Below are positions 23,607 through 32,425 of a stretch of 64,000 nucleotides of DNA, piece after piece. The DNA is from AP-15 sp035538335 (GTDB taxonomy: Bacteria; Pseudomonadota; Alphaproteobacteria; ATCC43930; CGMCC-115725), in assembly GCA_035538335.1 (NCBI GenBank), contig DATLKN010000047.1:48156-112155 (forward strand). The letters run 5' to 3'. Position 1 is the stretch's first letter. Each line of letters opens with the position of its first letter. The translations under genes were made by a program, and so were the position numbers. The notes below the pieces were generated by a model that ran no database searches, was not told the DNA's origin, and was given only the letters and a program-made list of their open reading frames with translations.

Positions 23607-25445
23607 TCAATCCTCCGCGCGCACCATGACGTAGGAGCCCGGGGCATCCTCGATCGGTTTGAGCTCGCCGTCGCCGGGGTGGCGCGCTTTCACCTTGCCG
23701 CCGCCGTGTTGCGCGACCCAGCGCTGCCAGAGGGGCCACCACGATTCCTTGTGCTCGCTCGCCCCCGCGAGCCATTCCTCCGGCGTCGGCGGGTTTTGCT
23801 CGTTCTCCCAGTGTCCGTATTTGCTGCCCGGCGGGTTGATGACGCCGGCGATGTGGCCGGAGGCGGCGAGCACGAACGTCTTCGAGCCGGCATAGAGCCG
23901 GGTCGCGGCGTAGGTCGAGCGCCACGGCGCGATGTGGTCCTCGCGCGTCGACAGGATGAAGGCCGGGGTCTTCACTTTCCGCAGATCGATCGGCACGCCG
24001 CCGAGGCTGATGCCGCCGGGCTTGGCGAGCAAATTCTCCTGGTACATGCGGCGCAGATAGAAGCTGTGCATCGCCGCCGGCATGCGCGTCGAATCGGCGT
24101 TCCAATACAAAAGGTCGAACGGGAAGGGCTCCTTGCCGAGCAGGTAGTTGTTGACGACGAACGACCAGATGAGGTCGTTGGCGCGCAGCATGTTGAAGGT
24201 CGTCGCCATGTCGCGGCCTTCGAGATAGCCCTTTTTGTTCATGCGCTCCTCGAGCGAGGCGAGCTGCTCCTCGTCGATGAAGACCGACAGTTCGCCCGCC
24301 TCGGCGAAATCGACCATCGTCACGAAATAAGTGGCGCTCTTGATCCGGCGGTCGCGCTTTGCCGCCATATAGGCGAGGGTTGCGGCGAGCAGCGTGCCGC
24401 CGAGGCAATAGCCGATGACGTTCGCCTCGCGCTCGCCGGTCGCCGCCTCGATCGCTTCGAGCGCGGCGAGCGGCCCCTCGCGCATGTAATCCTCGAAGGT
24501 CTTCTGGGCGAGTCGCTCGTCCGGGTTGACCCAGGAGATGACGAATACCGTATGGCCCTCTGCGACGGCCCAGCGGATGAACGAATTGTCGGGCCGCAGA
24601 TCGAGGATATAGAACTTGTTGATCCAGGGCGGGATGATCAGCAGCGGCCGGCGCAGCACCGTTTGCGTCGTCGGCGCGTACTGGAGCAGCTGGATCAGAT
24701 CGTTCTGGTAGACGACCTTGCCGGGCGTCACGGCGATGTTCTCGCCGATCTTGAACGCCTTCATGTCGGTCATCTTGATGGCGAGGCGGCCCTTGCCGCG
24801 CTCGAGATCCTCGAGCAGGTTTTTGAGGCCTTGCACGAGGTTCTCGCCGCGGGTCTCGATCGTCGTGCGCAGCACCTCCGGGTTGGTCAGCACGAAATTC
24901 GACGGCGCGATCGCGTCGACGAACTGCCGCGTATAGAAATCGATCTTGCGCAGCGTGTGCTCGTCGAGCCCGTCCACATCCTTGACCACCCCCTGGATCC
25001 AGCGGGCGGAGAGCAGATAGCTCTGCTTGATGAAGTCGAAGAGCGTGTTGTCGGTCCACGCGGCGTCGCGAAAGCGGCGGTCGCCGGGGGCGGCCTCGAT
25101 GACCGGCTCGACAGGGTCACCGAGAAAGCGCTGCGCGGTGCGCTGCCACAGCGTCATGTAGTCGTGCCACAGCGACAGCTGCGCCTGCACGAGGCGCGAG
25201 GGATCCGACATCAGCCGCGCCGTCATCTCGAAAAAGGCGGTGCCGATCGCGGCCGGGCTGGCCGCACCGATTCCCTCGGCCGGCGATTGGCGCTGCAAGA
25301 ATTCGCTGACCAGCTGCCGGCTTTTTTCGGCGATCTCCGCCATCTGGCCGGCCACCGCGAGCGTGTCGGCGGCAGCCTCGGCCGTCGGGTCCGGCTTCGG
25401 GTTCGCCCGCGTCGCGTCGCCCTTGCCGCGGCTTTTTTGCCTCAT
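23607..25445 (-). CDS. phaC: Class I poly(3-hydroxyalkanoate) synthase
   Basis: Polymerises 3-hydroxybutyryl-CoA into PHB at the granule surface. The lipase-like box is GYCLGG (345-350) with nucleophile Cys347; the other catalytic residues are Asp503 (STREDHIAPW) and His531 (ASGHIAGVINPPG). The N-terminal 200 residues are the class I dimerisation domain. Length about 612 with the chosen start. The frame stays open to 25523, but ATG at 25445 has GAGGA seven bases upstream and the extra segment is low complexity. No phaA, phaB or phaR is beside it. Divergent from the lipoprotein gene. Confidence 0.95.
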   Translation of the reverse strand: MRQKSRGKGDATRANPKPDPTAEAAADTLAVAGQMAEIAEKSRQLVSEFLQRQSPAEGIGAASPAAIGTAFFEMTARLMSDPSRLVQAQLSLWHDYMTLWQRTAQRFLGDPVEPVIEAAPGDRRFRDAAWTDNTLFDFIKQSYLLSARWIQGVVKDVDGLDEHTLRKIDFYTRQFVDAIAPSNFVLTNPEVLRTTIETRGENLVQGLKNLLEDLERGKGRLAIKMTDMKAFKIGENIAVTPGKVVYQNDLIQLLQYAPTTQTVLRRPLLIIPPWINKFYILDLRPDNSFIRWAVAEGHTVFVISWVNPDERLAQKTFEDYMREGPLAALEAIEAATGEREANVIGYCLGGTLLAATLAYMAAKRDRRIKSATYFVTMVDFAEAGELSVFIDEEQLASLEERMNKKGYLEGRDMATTFNMLRANDLIWSFVVNNYLLGKEPFPFDLLYWNADSTRMPAAMHSFYLRRMYQENLLAKPGGISLGGVPIDLRKVKTPAFILSTREDHIAPWRSTYAATRLYAGSKTFVLAASGHIAGVINPPGSKYGHWENEQNPPTPEEWLAGASEHKESWWPLWQRWVAQHGGGKVKARHPGDGELKPIEDAPGSYVMVRAED

Positions 25446-25618
25446 CCTTCCGTCCTCGGCCGCAACGCCCCAGGCCCCGGCTCCGCGGCGGCGCGCCGCG
25501 GGGTCCGCTCCTTTCGCCATCAAATATCGTGACGCGGCGGCGCGGATCTAATACACCACCGGGCGTCGGATGTAGAGCGGTCGAAGGACGCCCTCTCCTC
25601 GAAACTGCGGTCGCGACG

Positions 25619-26788
25619 ATGCTTTCTGTCCCATCCTTACGATGCCGCATCGAGCGGCGAAAGTTGCGGCGGGCGGTGCCGCTCGCGCTCTTTGTCGTCC
25701 TTGCCGGGCTGGCCGCCTGCAGCCCGGTCGAGACCTGGCGCAACCTGACCGGCGCCAGCAAGAATGATCCAAACCCGAAGACGACGCCGAACGCCAAGAA
25801 CCTCGAAGCCGGCGCCGAGGCGCCCTATCCCAACCTCGCGACGGTGCCGCCGCCGCCGACCGGCGGCCTCACCGAGGCGCAGCTCGAAAAGCTTACGAAG
25901 AGCCTCATCGCCGACCGCGCAAACGCGAAATACAACACCGAGCAGCTGCGCGGCGGCTTCGCGGCGGGGCCGGCGCCGCCGGCCCCGGGTCCGGTGGCGG
26001 CCGCGGCCCCGGCTTCCGCCGCGAAGCCGTCCGCCTCCGCCGGTCCGGCCGCAGGCGCAGCGGCGGCGCCTGCCGAACAGGTCGCCGCGGCGCCCGCCGG
26101 TCCGATGGCTGGCGCGTCGGCTGCGCCTGCCGAACAGGTCGTCGCGTCGCCCGCCGGTGCCAGGCCGGCGGCGTCGGCGAAGACCAGCAAGCTGCCGACC
26201 GGCCGGCGCGAGCTGGGCGAGCCGCCGCAGCCGGGGCCGATGGAGTCGAGCCTCACGATGCCCCGCATGGCGTCGATGCCGCCGCCCGAGGCGATAGAGC
26301 CGGCGCCGCCGGCGCCGCATCTGCCGGCGCCTGAGACCACGCCCGCGCCGGCGGGCACGCTCGCCTCGCTGCCGCCTTCGACGCGATACGAGGCGCCGCC
26401 GCCCGCCCCGCACATCGCGCCGCCGCCCAAGGCCGCGGCCGCGAAGCCGGCAAAACCGCTGCCCAAGGGTGGCGTGCGGCTCGCCGCCGTCATGTTCCCC
26501 TCGCAATCGACGACCCTCAGCGGCTTCGATCAGCAGCAGCTCGCCGCCATCGTGCCGTTCTACAAGTTGCATCCGGGGATCATCCGGGTCGTCGGCTACG
26601 CCGGCGCTGCCGGCGGCGGCACGCTGGCGCAGCTCAACAGCTTCAGCGCCGCGCTCGACCGCGCCCAGGCGGTTGCCGCGGTGCTGGGCAAGGCGGGGAT
26701 CCCGCCGGCCAAGATAAAGGTCGAGGCGGCGCCGAGCACCGCCCTCGGCCCGCCGCGCGCCGAAGTGCTGCTGGAACCGGCCGGTTGA
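25619..26788 (+). CDS. Proline/alanine-rich lipoprotein with a degenerate OmpA-like C-terminal domain
   Basis: Predicted lipoprotein of about 389 residues. Twenty-some hydrophobic residues end in the lipobox LAGLAAC, followed by serine, so it is likely anchored in the outer or inner membrane. A long low-complexity region rich in A and P (about 110-290) includes a repeated AAPAEQVAAAPAG-type unit. The final 110 residues contain SQSTTLSGFDQQQL, VVGYAGAAGG and DRAQAVAAVLGKAGIP, the layout of an OmpA peptidoglycan-binding domain, though the key aspartate and arginine are not clearly in place. Function unknown. It ends 1 base before the hom start, so translation may be coupled. Confidence 0.8.
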   Translation: MLSVPSLRCRIERRKLRRAVPLALFVVLAGLAACSPVETWRNLTGASKNDPNPKTTPNAKNLEAGAEAPYPNLATVPPPPTGGLTEAQLEKLTKSLIADRANAKYNTEQLRGGFAAGPAPPAPGPVAAAAPASAAKPSASAGPAAGAAAAPAEQVAAAPAGPMAGASAAPAEQVVASPAGARPAASAKTSKLPTGRRELGEPPQPGPMESSLTMPRMASMPPPEAIEPAPPAPHLPAPETTPAPAGTLASLPPSTRYEAPPPAPHIAPPPKAAAAKPAKPLPKGGVRLAAVMFPSQSTTLSGFDQQQLAAIVPFYKLHPGIIRVVGYAGAAGGGTLAQLNSFSAALDRAQAVAAVLGKAGIPPAKIKVEAAPSTALGPPRAEVLLEPAG

Positions 26789-26789
26789 C

Positions 26790-28082
26790 GTGAAACCGTC
26801 GCTGAAGATCGCCGTCGCGGGGCTCGGCACGGTCGGGGCGGGCACTCTGAAGCTCCTGCAGCAGCAGGCCGAGTTGATCGCGCAGCGGGCTGGCCGCCGG
26901 ATCGTCGTCACCGCCGTCTCGGCGCGCGACCGGCGCCGCGACCGCGGCGTCGAATTGTCGGCAGTGCGCTGGTACGAGGACGCGGCCGCCCTCGCCGCCG
27001 ACCCGGAATGCGACGTCGTCGTCGAATTGATCGGCGGCGCCGACGGTATCGCCCGCCGCGTCGTCGAGGCCGCGCTCGACCACGGCAAGCACGTCGTCAC
27101 CGCCAACAAGGCGCTGATGGCGCATGACGGCACGAGGCTCGCTGCGCACGCCGAGAAAAAGGGCGCGAGCCTTTGCTTCGAAGCCGCGGTCGCCGGCGGC
27201 ATCCCGGTCATCAAGGCGTTGCGCGAGGGGCTCGCCGGCAATCGCCTCGCGCGCCTCTACGGCATCCTCAACGGCACCTCGAACTATATCCTCTCGACGA
27301 TGCGGCAGAGCGGGCGCGAGTTCGCCGAGGTCTTGGCCGAGGCGCAAAAGCTCGGCTATGCCGAAGCCGATCCGAGCTTCGACATCGACGGCGTCGACGC
27401 CGCGCACAAGCTTGCGATCCTGGCGAGCGTCGGGTTCGGCCGGCCGGTCGATCTCGGCGGCGTCTATACCGAGGGTATCCGCCACGTCTCGCGGGTCGAC
27501 ATCGATTTCGCCGCGGAGCTGGGCTACCGCATCAAGCTGCTCGGCATCGCGCGCACGACCGACCATGGGCTCGAGCAGCGCGTGCACCCCTGCATGGTGC
27601 CGCGCGGCACCCCGATCGCCGCCGTCGAGGGCGTCTACAACGCCGTCGTCGCGGAAGGCGATTTCGTCGGGCGCGTGGTCCTCGAAGGCCGCGGCGCCGG
27701 CGCTTTCCCAACCGCTTCGGCAGTGGTCGCCGATCTCATCGACATTGCGGCGGGCCGCCACACGCCGGCCTTCGGCGTCCCGACCGATCAGCTCCAGCCG
27801 ATCGAGGGCGCCTCGATGGAGCGGCATCAGGGCGCCTACTACATCCGCCTGATGGTCGTCGATCAACCCGGTGTCATCGCCGATGTCGCGGCCGCCTTGC
27901 GCGACGAGCAGGTGTCGATGGAATCGATGATCCAGCGCGGCCGCGCCCCGGGCGAAGCCGTGCCGGTGGTGCTGACGACGCATGTCACGGTGGAAGCGTC
28001 GATGCGCCGGGCTATCGCCAAGATCACGGCGCTCGACAGCGTGCTCGAACCGCCGCGCATGATCCGCATCGAGGATTTCTGA
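26790..28082 (+). CDS. hom: Homoserine dehydrogenase
   Basis: Reduces aspartate semialdehyde to homoserine, leading to threonine and methionine. The NAD(P) motif GLGTVGAGTLKLL is at residues 9-21; the catalytic lysine and substrate region are in VTANKALMA and AHKLAILASVGFG. The last 80 residues form an ACT domain (LMVVDQPGVIADVAA), the likely site of threonine feedback. 430 residues, a normal length. GTG start immediately after the lipoprotein stop. In many relatives hom is followed directly by glpX; here a GxxExxY cassette intervenes. Confidence 0.95.
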   Translation: MKPSLKIAVAGLGTVGAGTLKLLQQQAELIAQRAGRRIVVTAVSARDRRRDRGVELSAVRWYEDAAALAADPECDVVVELIGGADGIARRVVEAALDHGKHVVTANKALMAHDGTRLAAHAEKKGASLCFEAAVAGGIPVIKALREGLAGNRLARLYGILNGTSNYILSTMRQSGREFAEVLAEAQKLGYAEADPSFDIDGVDAAHKLAILASVGFGRPVDLGGVYTEGIRHVSRVDIDFAAELGYRIKLLGIARTTDHGLEQRVHPCMVPRGTPIAAVEGVYNAVVAEGDFVGRVVLEGRGAGAFPTASAVVADLIDIAAGRHTPAFGVPTDQLQPIEGASMERHQGAYYIRLMVVDQPGVIADVAAALRDEQVSMESMIQRGRAPGEAVPVVLTTHVTVEASMRRAIAKITALDSVLEPPRMIRIEDF

Positions 28083-28119
28083 AAAAGGGCGAAGTCAGTA
28101 ATGAGGGCGCGTTCCGAAT

Positions 28120-28150
28120 AACCACGGAGGCACGGAGTTCACGGAGAGAG
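28120..28150. repeat. Left terminal inverted repeat of the GxxExxY cassette
   Basis: Contains CCACGGAGGCACGGAG and TTCACGGAGAGAG, a run of CACGGAG units. It matches in inverted orientation the sequence at 28538-28567 (25 of the first 27 positions). It ends 3 bases before the ATG of the small gene and supplies its ribosome site (GGAGAGAG). Confidence 0.85.
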
Positions 28151-28153
28151 ACA

Positions 28154-28534
28154 ATGGCCCTCTCGCATGACAGCGATCTGAGCGAGCGAGTGATCGGATC
28201 GGCAATCGAGGTTCATCGCCGTCTCGGCCCCGGGCTCCTCGAATCGGCTTATGAGGAATGCCTTTGTTTCGAGCTCAAGCAATCGGGAATCAACTATAGA
28301 CGGCAAGTGCCGCTTCCCATCGTTTACAAAGACGTTCGTCTCGATTGCGGCTATCGGCTGGATGTCGTCGTCGAAGGGCAGCTCGTCATCGAGATCAAAG
28401 CGGTTGAGCGAATCACGCCGGTGCATGAGGCGCAGATGCTGACCTATCTCCGGCTAAGCGGAACCAATATTGGGTTGCTGATGAATTTCAATAGTGTGGT
28501 CCTTAGAGACGGATTGAGGCGGTTCGTGCTGTGA
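28154..28534 (+). CDS. GxxExxY protein, PD-(D/E)xK nuclease-like
   Basis: 126 residues with the defining motif G-LLESAY inside EVHRRLGPGLLESAYEECL. The later DCGYRLDVVVEG and LVIEIKAVERI give the D and E-x-K pattern expected of a PD-(D/E)xK nuclease-like fold, so nucleic-acid cleavage is plausible but unproven. Base use is clearly less GC-rich than the hom and glpX genes on either side. It is flanked almost exactly by inverted CACGGAG repeats, and lies between two genes that are usually adjacent, so it looks like an inserted cassette. No transposase is encoded within it. Confidence 0.9.
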   Translation: MALSHDSDLSERVIGSAIEVHRRLGPGLLESAYEECLCFELKQSGINYRRQVPLPIVYKDVRLDCGYRLDVVVEGQLVIEIKAVERITPVHEAQMLTYLRLSGTNIGLLMNFNSVVLRDGLRRFVL

Positions 28535-28537
28535 CGA

Positions 28538-28567
28538 CTTCTCCGTGACCTCCGTGTCTCCGTGGTG
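28538..28567. repeat. Right terminal inverted repeat of the GxxExxY cassette
   Basis: CTTCTCCGTGACCTCCGTG followed by TCTCCGTGGTG, the inverted counterpart of 28121-28150. It begins 3 bases after the stop codon. Transcribed with the left arm it could pair across the whole gene, forming a long stem. Confidence 0.85.
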
Positions 28568-28634
28568 TGAAACCGGATTTCGAGAGACGATCGCCTTAAC
28601 CGGCAAAGATCGTAGACAGCAGAGGGAGGAGTGC

Positions 28635-29624
28635 GTGCCCGAGATATCGAAAATGGACCGCAACCTGGCGCTGGAAGCGGTGCGGGTGACCGAGGCTGCG
28701 GCATTGTCCGCCTCGCGCCTGATGGGGCGCGGCGACGAGAAGGCGGCCGACCAGGCCGCCGTCGATGCGATGCGCGACGCGCTGAACGGCCTCTCGATCG
28801 ACGGCACCGTCGTCATCGGCGAGGGCGAGCGCGACGAGGCGCCGATGCTCTATATCGGGGAGCGCGTCGGCAACGGTCAGGGTCCGAAGATCGACATCGC
28901 CCTCGACCCTCTCGAAGGCACGACGATCACCGCCAAAGGCGGCGCCAATGCCCTCGCCGTGATCGCGATGGCCGACGCGGGCGGGTTTCTCAACGCCCCC
29001 GACGTCTACATGGACAAGATCGCGGTCGGCGCCGGGCTGCCGGAGGATCTGGTCGATCTCGACGAGGAGCCGGCGGTCAATCTGAAGAACCTGGCGCGCG
29101 CCAAGGGCGGCGAGGTCAGCGATCTGGTCGTCTGCATCCTCGACCGGCCGCGCCACGCCGATCTGATCGCCAAGGTGCGGGCGGCGGGAGCCCGGATCAT
29201 GCTGATCTCCGACGGCGACGTGAGCGGCGTCATCGCCACTTCGAGCCCGGAGAGCGGCGTCGACATGTACTGCGGCTCCGGCGGTGCCCCGGAGGGGGTG
29301 CTGGCGGCCGCCGCGTTGCGCTGCATCGGCGGCCAGATGCAGGGCCGGCTCCTCTTCCGCAACGACGACGAGCGCGCCCGCGCCCGCCGCATCGGCGTCA
29401 CCGACCTCGAGCGCAAATACAAGCTGTTGGATCTCGCCGCGGGTGATGTGATGTTCGCCGCCACCGGCGTCACCGGCGGCACGATGCTGCGCGGCGTGCG
29501 CCGCTTCGCCGGCGGTGCGGTCACGCATTCGGTCGTCATGCGGTCGAAGACCGGCACGGTGCGCTACGTCGAGGCGCGCCACACCTTCGCCCGCAAGCCC
29601 GCCTTCGCCTCGCTGGCGCGCTGA
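28635..29624 (+). CDS. glpX: Class II fructose-1,6-bisphosphatase
   Basis: Hydrolyses fructose-1,6-bisphosphate in gluconeogenesis. The metal-binding site of the lithium-sensitive phosphatase fold is visible as GEGERDEAPMLYIGE and LDPLEGTT; GSGGAPEGVLAAAALRCIGG is the substrate loop, and SDGDVSGVI is also conserved. Length 329 is normal. GTG at 28635 is chosen because GGGAGGAG lies just upstream and conserved sequence begins soon after; an in-frame ATG-less extension runs into the cassette repeat. It ends 2 bases before recJ. Confidence 0.95.
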   Translation: MPEISKMDRNLALEAVRVTEAAALSASRLMGRGDEKAADQAAVDAMRDALNGLSIDGTVVIGEGERDEAPMLYIGERVGNGQGPKIDIALDPLEGTTITAKGGANALAVIAMADAGGFLNAPDVYMDKIAVGAGLPEDLVDLDEEPAVNLKNLARAKGGEVSDLVVCILDRPRHADLIAKVRAAGARIMLISDGDVSGVIATSSPESGVDMYCGSGGAPEGVLAAAALRCIGGQMQGRLLFRNDDERARARRIGVTDLERKYKLLDLAAGDVMFAATGVTGGTMLRGVRRFAGGAVTHSVVMRSKTGTVRYVEARHTFARKPAFASLAR

Positions 29625-29626
29625 GG

Positions 29627-31417
29627 ATGGACGGCGCGGGGGGCGCCGGCATCGTTCCGGGGGTCGAAAAATCGGTCTGCGGCCGCCGCTGGGTCGTGCG
29701 CGAGGCCGATCCCGGCGCGGTGGGGACGCTGGCGGCGGGGCTCGGCCTGCCGGAGATCGTCGCGCGCCTCCTCGCTCAGCGCGGCGTCGATCTCGACGCG
29801 GCGCCCTTGTTCCTGGCGCCGCGGTTGCGCGAGCAGCTGCCCGATCCGCGCCATCTGATCGACATGAACAAGGCGGTCGAGCGCCTCCTGCGCGCTGTCC
29901 GCGGCGGCGAGACCGTCGCCGTCTTCGGCGACTACGATGTCGATGGCGCCACCTCGGCGGCGTTGCTGCTGCGCTTCTTCGCGGCGGTCGGGGCGCGCGC
30001 CCGCGTCTATGTGCCAGACCGCCAGCGCGAAGGCTATGGCCCCAATGCCCCGGCCTTGCTGCGGCTGCGCGAGGAAGGCGCGGCCGTCGTCGTCACGGTC
30101 GATTGCGGCACGCTCGCCTATGACGCGCTCGCCGCCGCCGCCGAGGCCGGGCTCGATGTCGTCGTCGTCGACCACCATGTCGCCGCCCCCTTGCTGCCGC
30201 AGGCCGTCGCGATCCTCAACCCGAACCGGCTCGACGAGACGAGCCCGCACGGCGCGCTCGCAGCGGTCGGGGTGGCGTTTTTGCTTGCCGTCGCGCTCAA
30301 CCGGGCATTGCGCGAGGCTGGCTGGTATAGCGGCGGGCGCGCCGAGCCGGACCTCTTGCAATGGCTCGACCTCGTGGCGCTCGGCACCGTCGCCGATGTC
30401 GTGCCGCTGACGGGGCTCAACCGCGCCCTCGTCGCGCAGGGGATCAAGGTTGCGCGCCGCGCCGGCAATTGCGGCCTGGCGGCGCTCGCCTCCGTCGCGC
30501 GGATCGGAGAGCCGATCTCGGCCTATCACCTCGGCTTTGTCCTCGGCCCGCGGGTCAATGCCGGCGGCCGCGTCGGCGCGGCCGATCTCGGGGCGCGGCT
30601 GCTCTCGACCGAGGATGCGGCATTGGCCGCCGATCTGGCCCGCCGCCTCGACGAGCACAACCGCGAGCGCCGCGAAATCGAGGCGCGGACCGTGGCGGCG
30701 GCGATCGAGGCGGTCGAGGCGGCGCCGCAATCGCCGTCGCTCGCCTTCGCGGCGGCCGAGGGCTGGCACCCCGGCGTCATCGGCATCGTCGCGGCGCGGC
30801 TCAAGGAGCGCTACGGCCGGCCCGCCTGCGTCGTCGCGCTCAACAACGGGATCGGCAAGGGTTCCGGCCGCTCAGTCGAAGGCTTGGCCCTCGGCCCGGC
30901 GGTAATCGCGGCGCGCCAGGCGGGGCTGCTGATCGACGGCGGCGGGCATGCGATGGCGGCTGGATTCACGGTCGCCGCCGAGCAGCTCGAAGGATTGCGC
31001 GAATTTCTCGCGCAGCGTCTCGGCGACGGACGCGGCCGCGAGCCGCTCGAGCCACGCCTCGTCATCGACGGCGCGCTGTCGCTCGCCGCCGCGCAATCGG
31101 GCCTCATCGACCATCTCGACCGGCTCGCCCCGTTCGGCGCCGGCAATCCCGAGCCGCGCTTCATCTTTCGCGGCGTCCAGGTCGCCGCCGTCGCGCCGGT
31201 CGGCGGCAGCCATTTGCGCTGCCGGCTGGCCGAGCCGCTGGGGGATGCAAAGCTCGACGCGATCGCCTTCCGCGTCGCCGACACCCCGCTCGGCCGCTTT
31301 CTCGGCGAGACGCGCGGCGCCGCGATCCACCTCGCCGGCCATCTGCGGCGCGACACTTGGCGCGGCGGCGAGCAGGTGCAGCTCGTGATCGACGACGCCG
31401 CGCCGGCTGCGGGCTAG
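29627..31417 (+). CDS. recJ: Single-stranded-DNA exonuclease RecJ
   Basis: 5'-3' single-strand exonuclease used in recombination and mismatch repair. DHH-family motifs: DYDVDGATS (102-110), VDCGT (159-162), the DHH triplet at 182-184, and the DHHA1 region with GGGHAMAAGF. A C-terminal OB-fold (about 480-580) completes the protein. 596 residues is normal. ATG lies 2 bases after the glpX stop, so hom-glpX-recJ is a conserved transcriptional group interrupted only by the GxxExxY cassette. Confidence 0.95.
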   Translation: MDGAGGAGIVPGVEKSVCGRRWVVREADPGAVGTLAAGLGLPEIVARLLAQRGVDLDAAPLFLAPRLREQLPDPRHLIDMNKAVERLLRAVRGGETVAVFGDYDVDGATSAALLLRFFAAVGARARVYVPDRQREGYGPNAPALLRLREEGAAVVVTVDCGTLAYDALAAAAEAGLDVVVVDHHVAAPLLPQAVAILNPNRLDETSPHGALAAVGVAFLLAVALNRALREAGWYSGGRAEPDLLQWLDLVALGTVADVVPLTGLNRALVAQGIKVARRAGNCGLAALASVARIGEPISAYHLGFVLGPRVNAGGRVGAADLGARLLSTEDAALAADLARRLDEHNRERREIEARTVAAAIEAVEAAPQSPSLAFAAAEGWHPGVIGIVAARLKERYGRPACVVALNNGIGKGSGRSVEGLALGPAVIAARQAGLLIDGGGHAMAAGFTVAAEQLEGLREFLAQRLGDGRGREPLEPRLVIDGALSLAAAQSGLIDHLDRLAPFGAGNPEPRFIFRGVQVAAVAPVGGSHLRCRLAEPLGDAKLDAIAFRVADTPLGRFLGETRGAAIHLAGHLRRDTWRGGEQVQLVIDDAAPAAG

Positions 31418-31446
31418 CTACATTTCGAACGGACCGACACAGCTTC

Positions 31447-31509
31447 TCGTCACCCCTGGAGGGCGACGAAGCAATCTCGGCGAGATTGCTTCGCTCCGCC
31501 CGCAATGAC
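31447..31509. repeat. Palindromic intergenic repeat, family B
   Basis: Starts TCACCCCTGGAGGGCGACGA and ends GATTGCTTCGCTCCGCCCGC then AATGAC. A partial copy of the GAAGCAATCT/AGATTGCTTC unit seen fully at 41.2 and 44.8 kb. It lies between recJ and the convergent methyltransferase-like gene, where a bidirectional terminator would be expected. Confidence 0.8.
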
Positions 31510-32342
31510 TAATGCGGCTCCTCCTCCGGTACGAGCAGCACTTCGCGCGCCTCTCCGGCCTCGAAGGGCGGCTCGCGCGCGACGTATTGCGGCCAGTGCG
31601 CCTCAGCCATGCCGTGTTCGAGCAGGATGCCGATCATGCGATAGCCGGTGCCGCGCAGATGGTAGTGGATCGCCGGGCGGTCGCTCTCGGGCTCGTCGCC
31701 GACCCGCAATACGACGACCGGCCGAAACCGGTCGAGGCTGTCGCGGGCGCCCTCGACGGCGGCGCGCCCGTCGCCGGCGGCGGCGATGCGCAACAGATCG
31801 AGCCGCAGCAGGCGATGCTCGGCGACCAGCGAATCGAGGCTGCGGAGCGCGCCGGCCGGCACATCCTCGCGGCCGATCGCACAGCGCACGATCTCCGCCT
31901 GCCGCAGCGCATTGGCGGCGAGCGTCTTCGCCAGCGCCTCGGCCAGCTCCGGCCGGGGCTCGGTCGCGAGCACCCGTCCCGCCGCCCCGACCGCGCGGGC
32001 GAGCGGCAGGGTCCAGCCGCCGAGCCCGGCGTCGATCTCGATCGCGACCGCGCCGGGCCGCAAGGTGCCGATCGCCGCCGGATGGGCGCGCGGCGGCCCG
32101 AGCAACGCGGCGCGGCCGGCGGCGTCGAGCGGCGCCGGTACGAAGACGAGATCGCCCGTCTTGTGCAGGAAATAGCCGCCCGGCCACCCGCGTGTCAGCC
32201 GCGCGGCGAGCCGCCGCTCGCACCACGCCGCGAGCCAGGCGAAGAGGTAATGCCATCGCGCCCGCCGCCGGGCGAGCGCCTCGAGCAGCGCGACGAGAGC
32301 GGCGACATTGCTCCCGGCAACTCGGCTCTCGTCGTCGCTCAC
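31509..32342 (-). CDS. FkbM-like SAM-dependent methyltransferase
   Basis: 277 residues. After an arginine-rich N-terminus, AIEIDAGLGGWTLPLARAVG (about 110-130) is a SAM-binding motif I, VLATEPRPELAEALAKTLAAN contains the acidic ribose contact, and SLDSLVAEHRLLRLDLLRI matches the post-motif of FkbM-type enzymes, where LxxDxxG is usual. The fold assignment is reasonable; the substrate is unknown. GTG at 32342 is preferred (GAAGAG upstream); a longer form from 32405 would overlap the pncA upstream region. Divergent from pncA. Confidence 0.7.
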   Translation of the reverse strand: MSDDESRVAGSNVAALVALLEALARRRARWHYLFAWLAAWCERRLAARLTRGWPGGYFLHKTGDLVFVPAPLDAAGRAALLGPPRAHPAAIGTLRPGAVAIEIDAGLGGWTLPLARAVGAAGRVLATEPRPELAEALAKTLAANALRQAEIVRCAIGREDVPAGALRSLDSLVAEHRLLRLDLLRIAAAGDGRAAVEGARDSLDRFRPVVVLRVGDEPESDRPAIHYHLRGTGYRMIGILLEHGMAEAHWPQYVAREPPFEAGEAREVLLVPEEEPH

Positions 32343-32425
32343 GCTCTTCTTCCGTCTTGTGCGCCGGGTGGCGGGATGCCGATATTCTTGTCGTCCGTCT
32401 TCCATAAACAGGCGCGGAGCGGGAA

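Noticed and set aside
24000..25059. Antisense frames over phaC and others such as at 25637-27241
   Set aside because: These are shadow frames from GC-rich third positions. Real genes cover the region with clear catalytic motifs.
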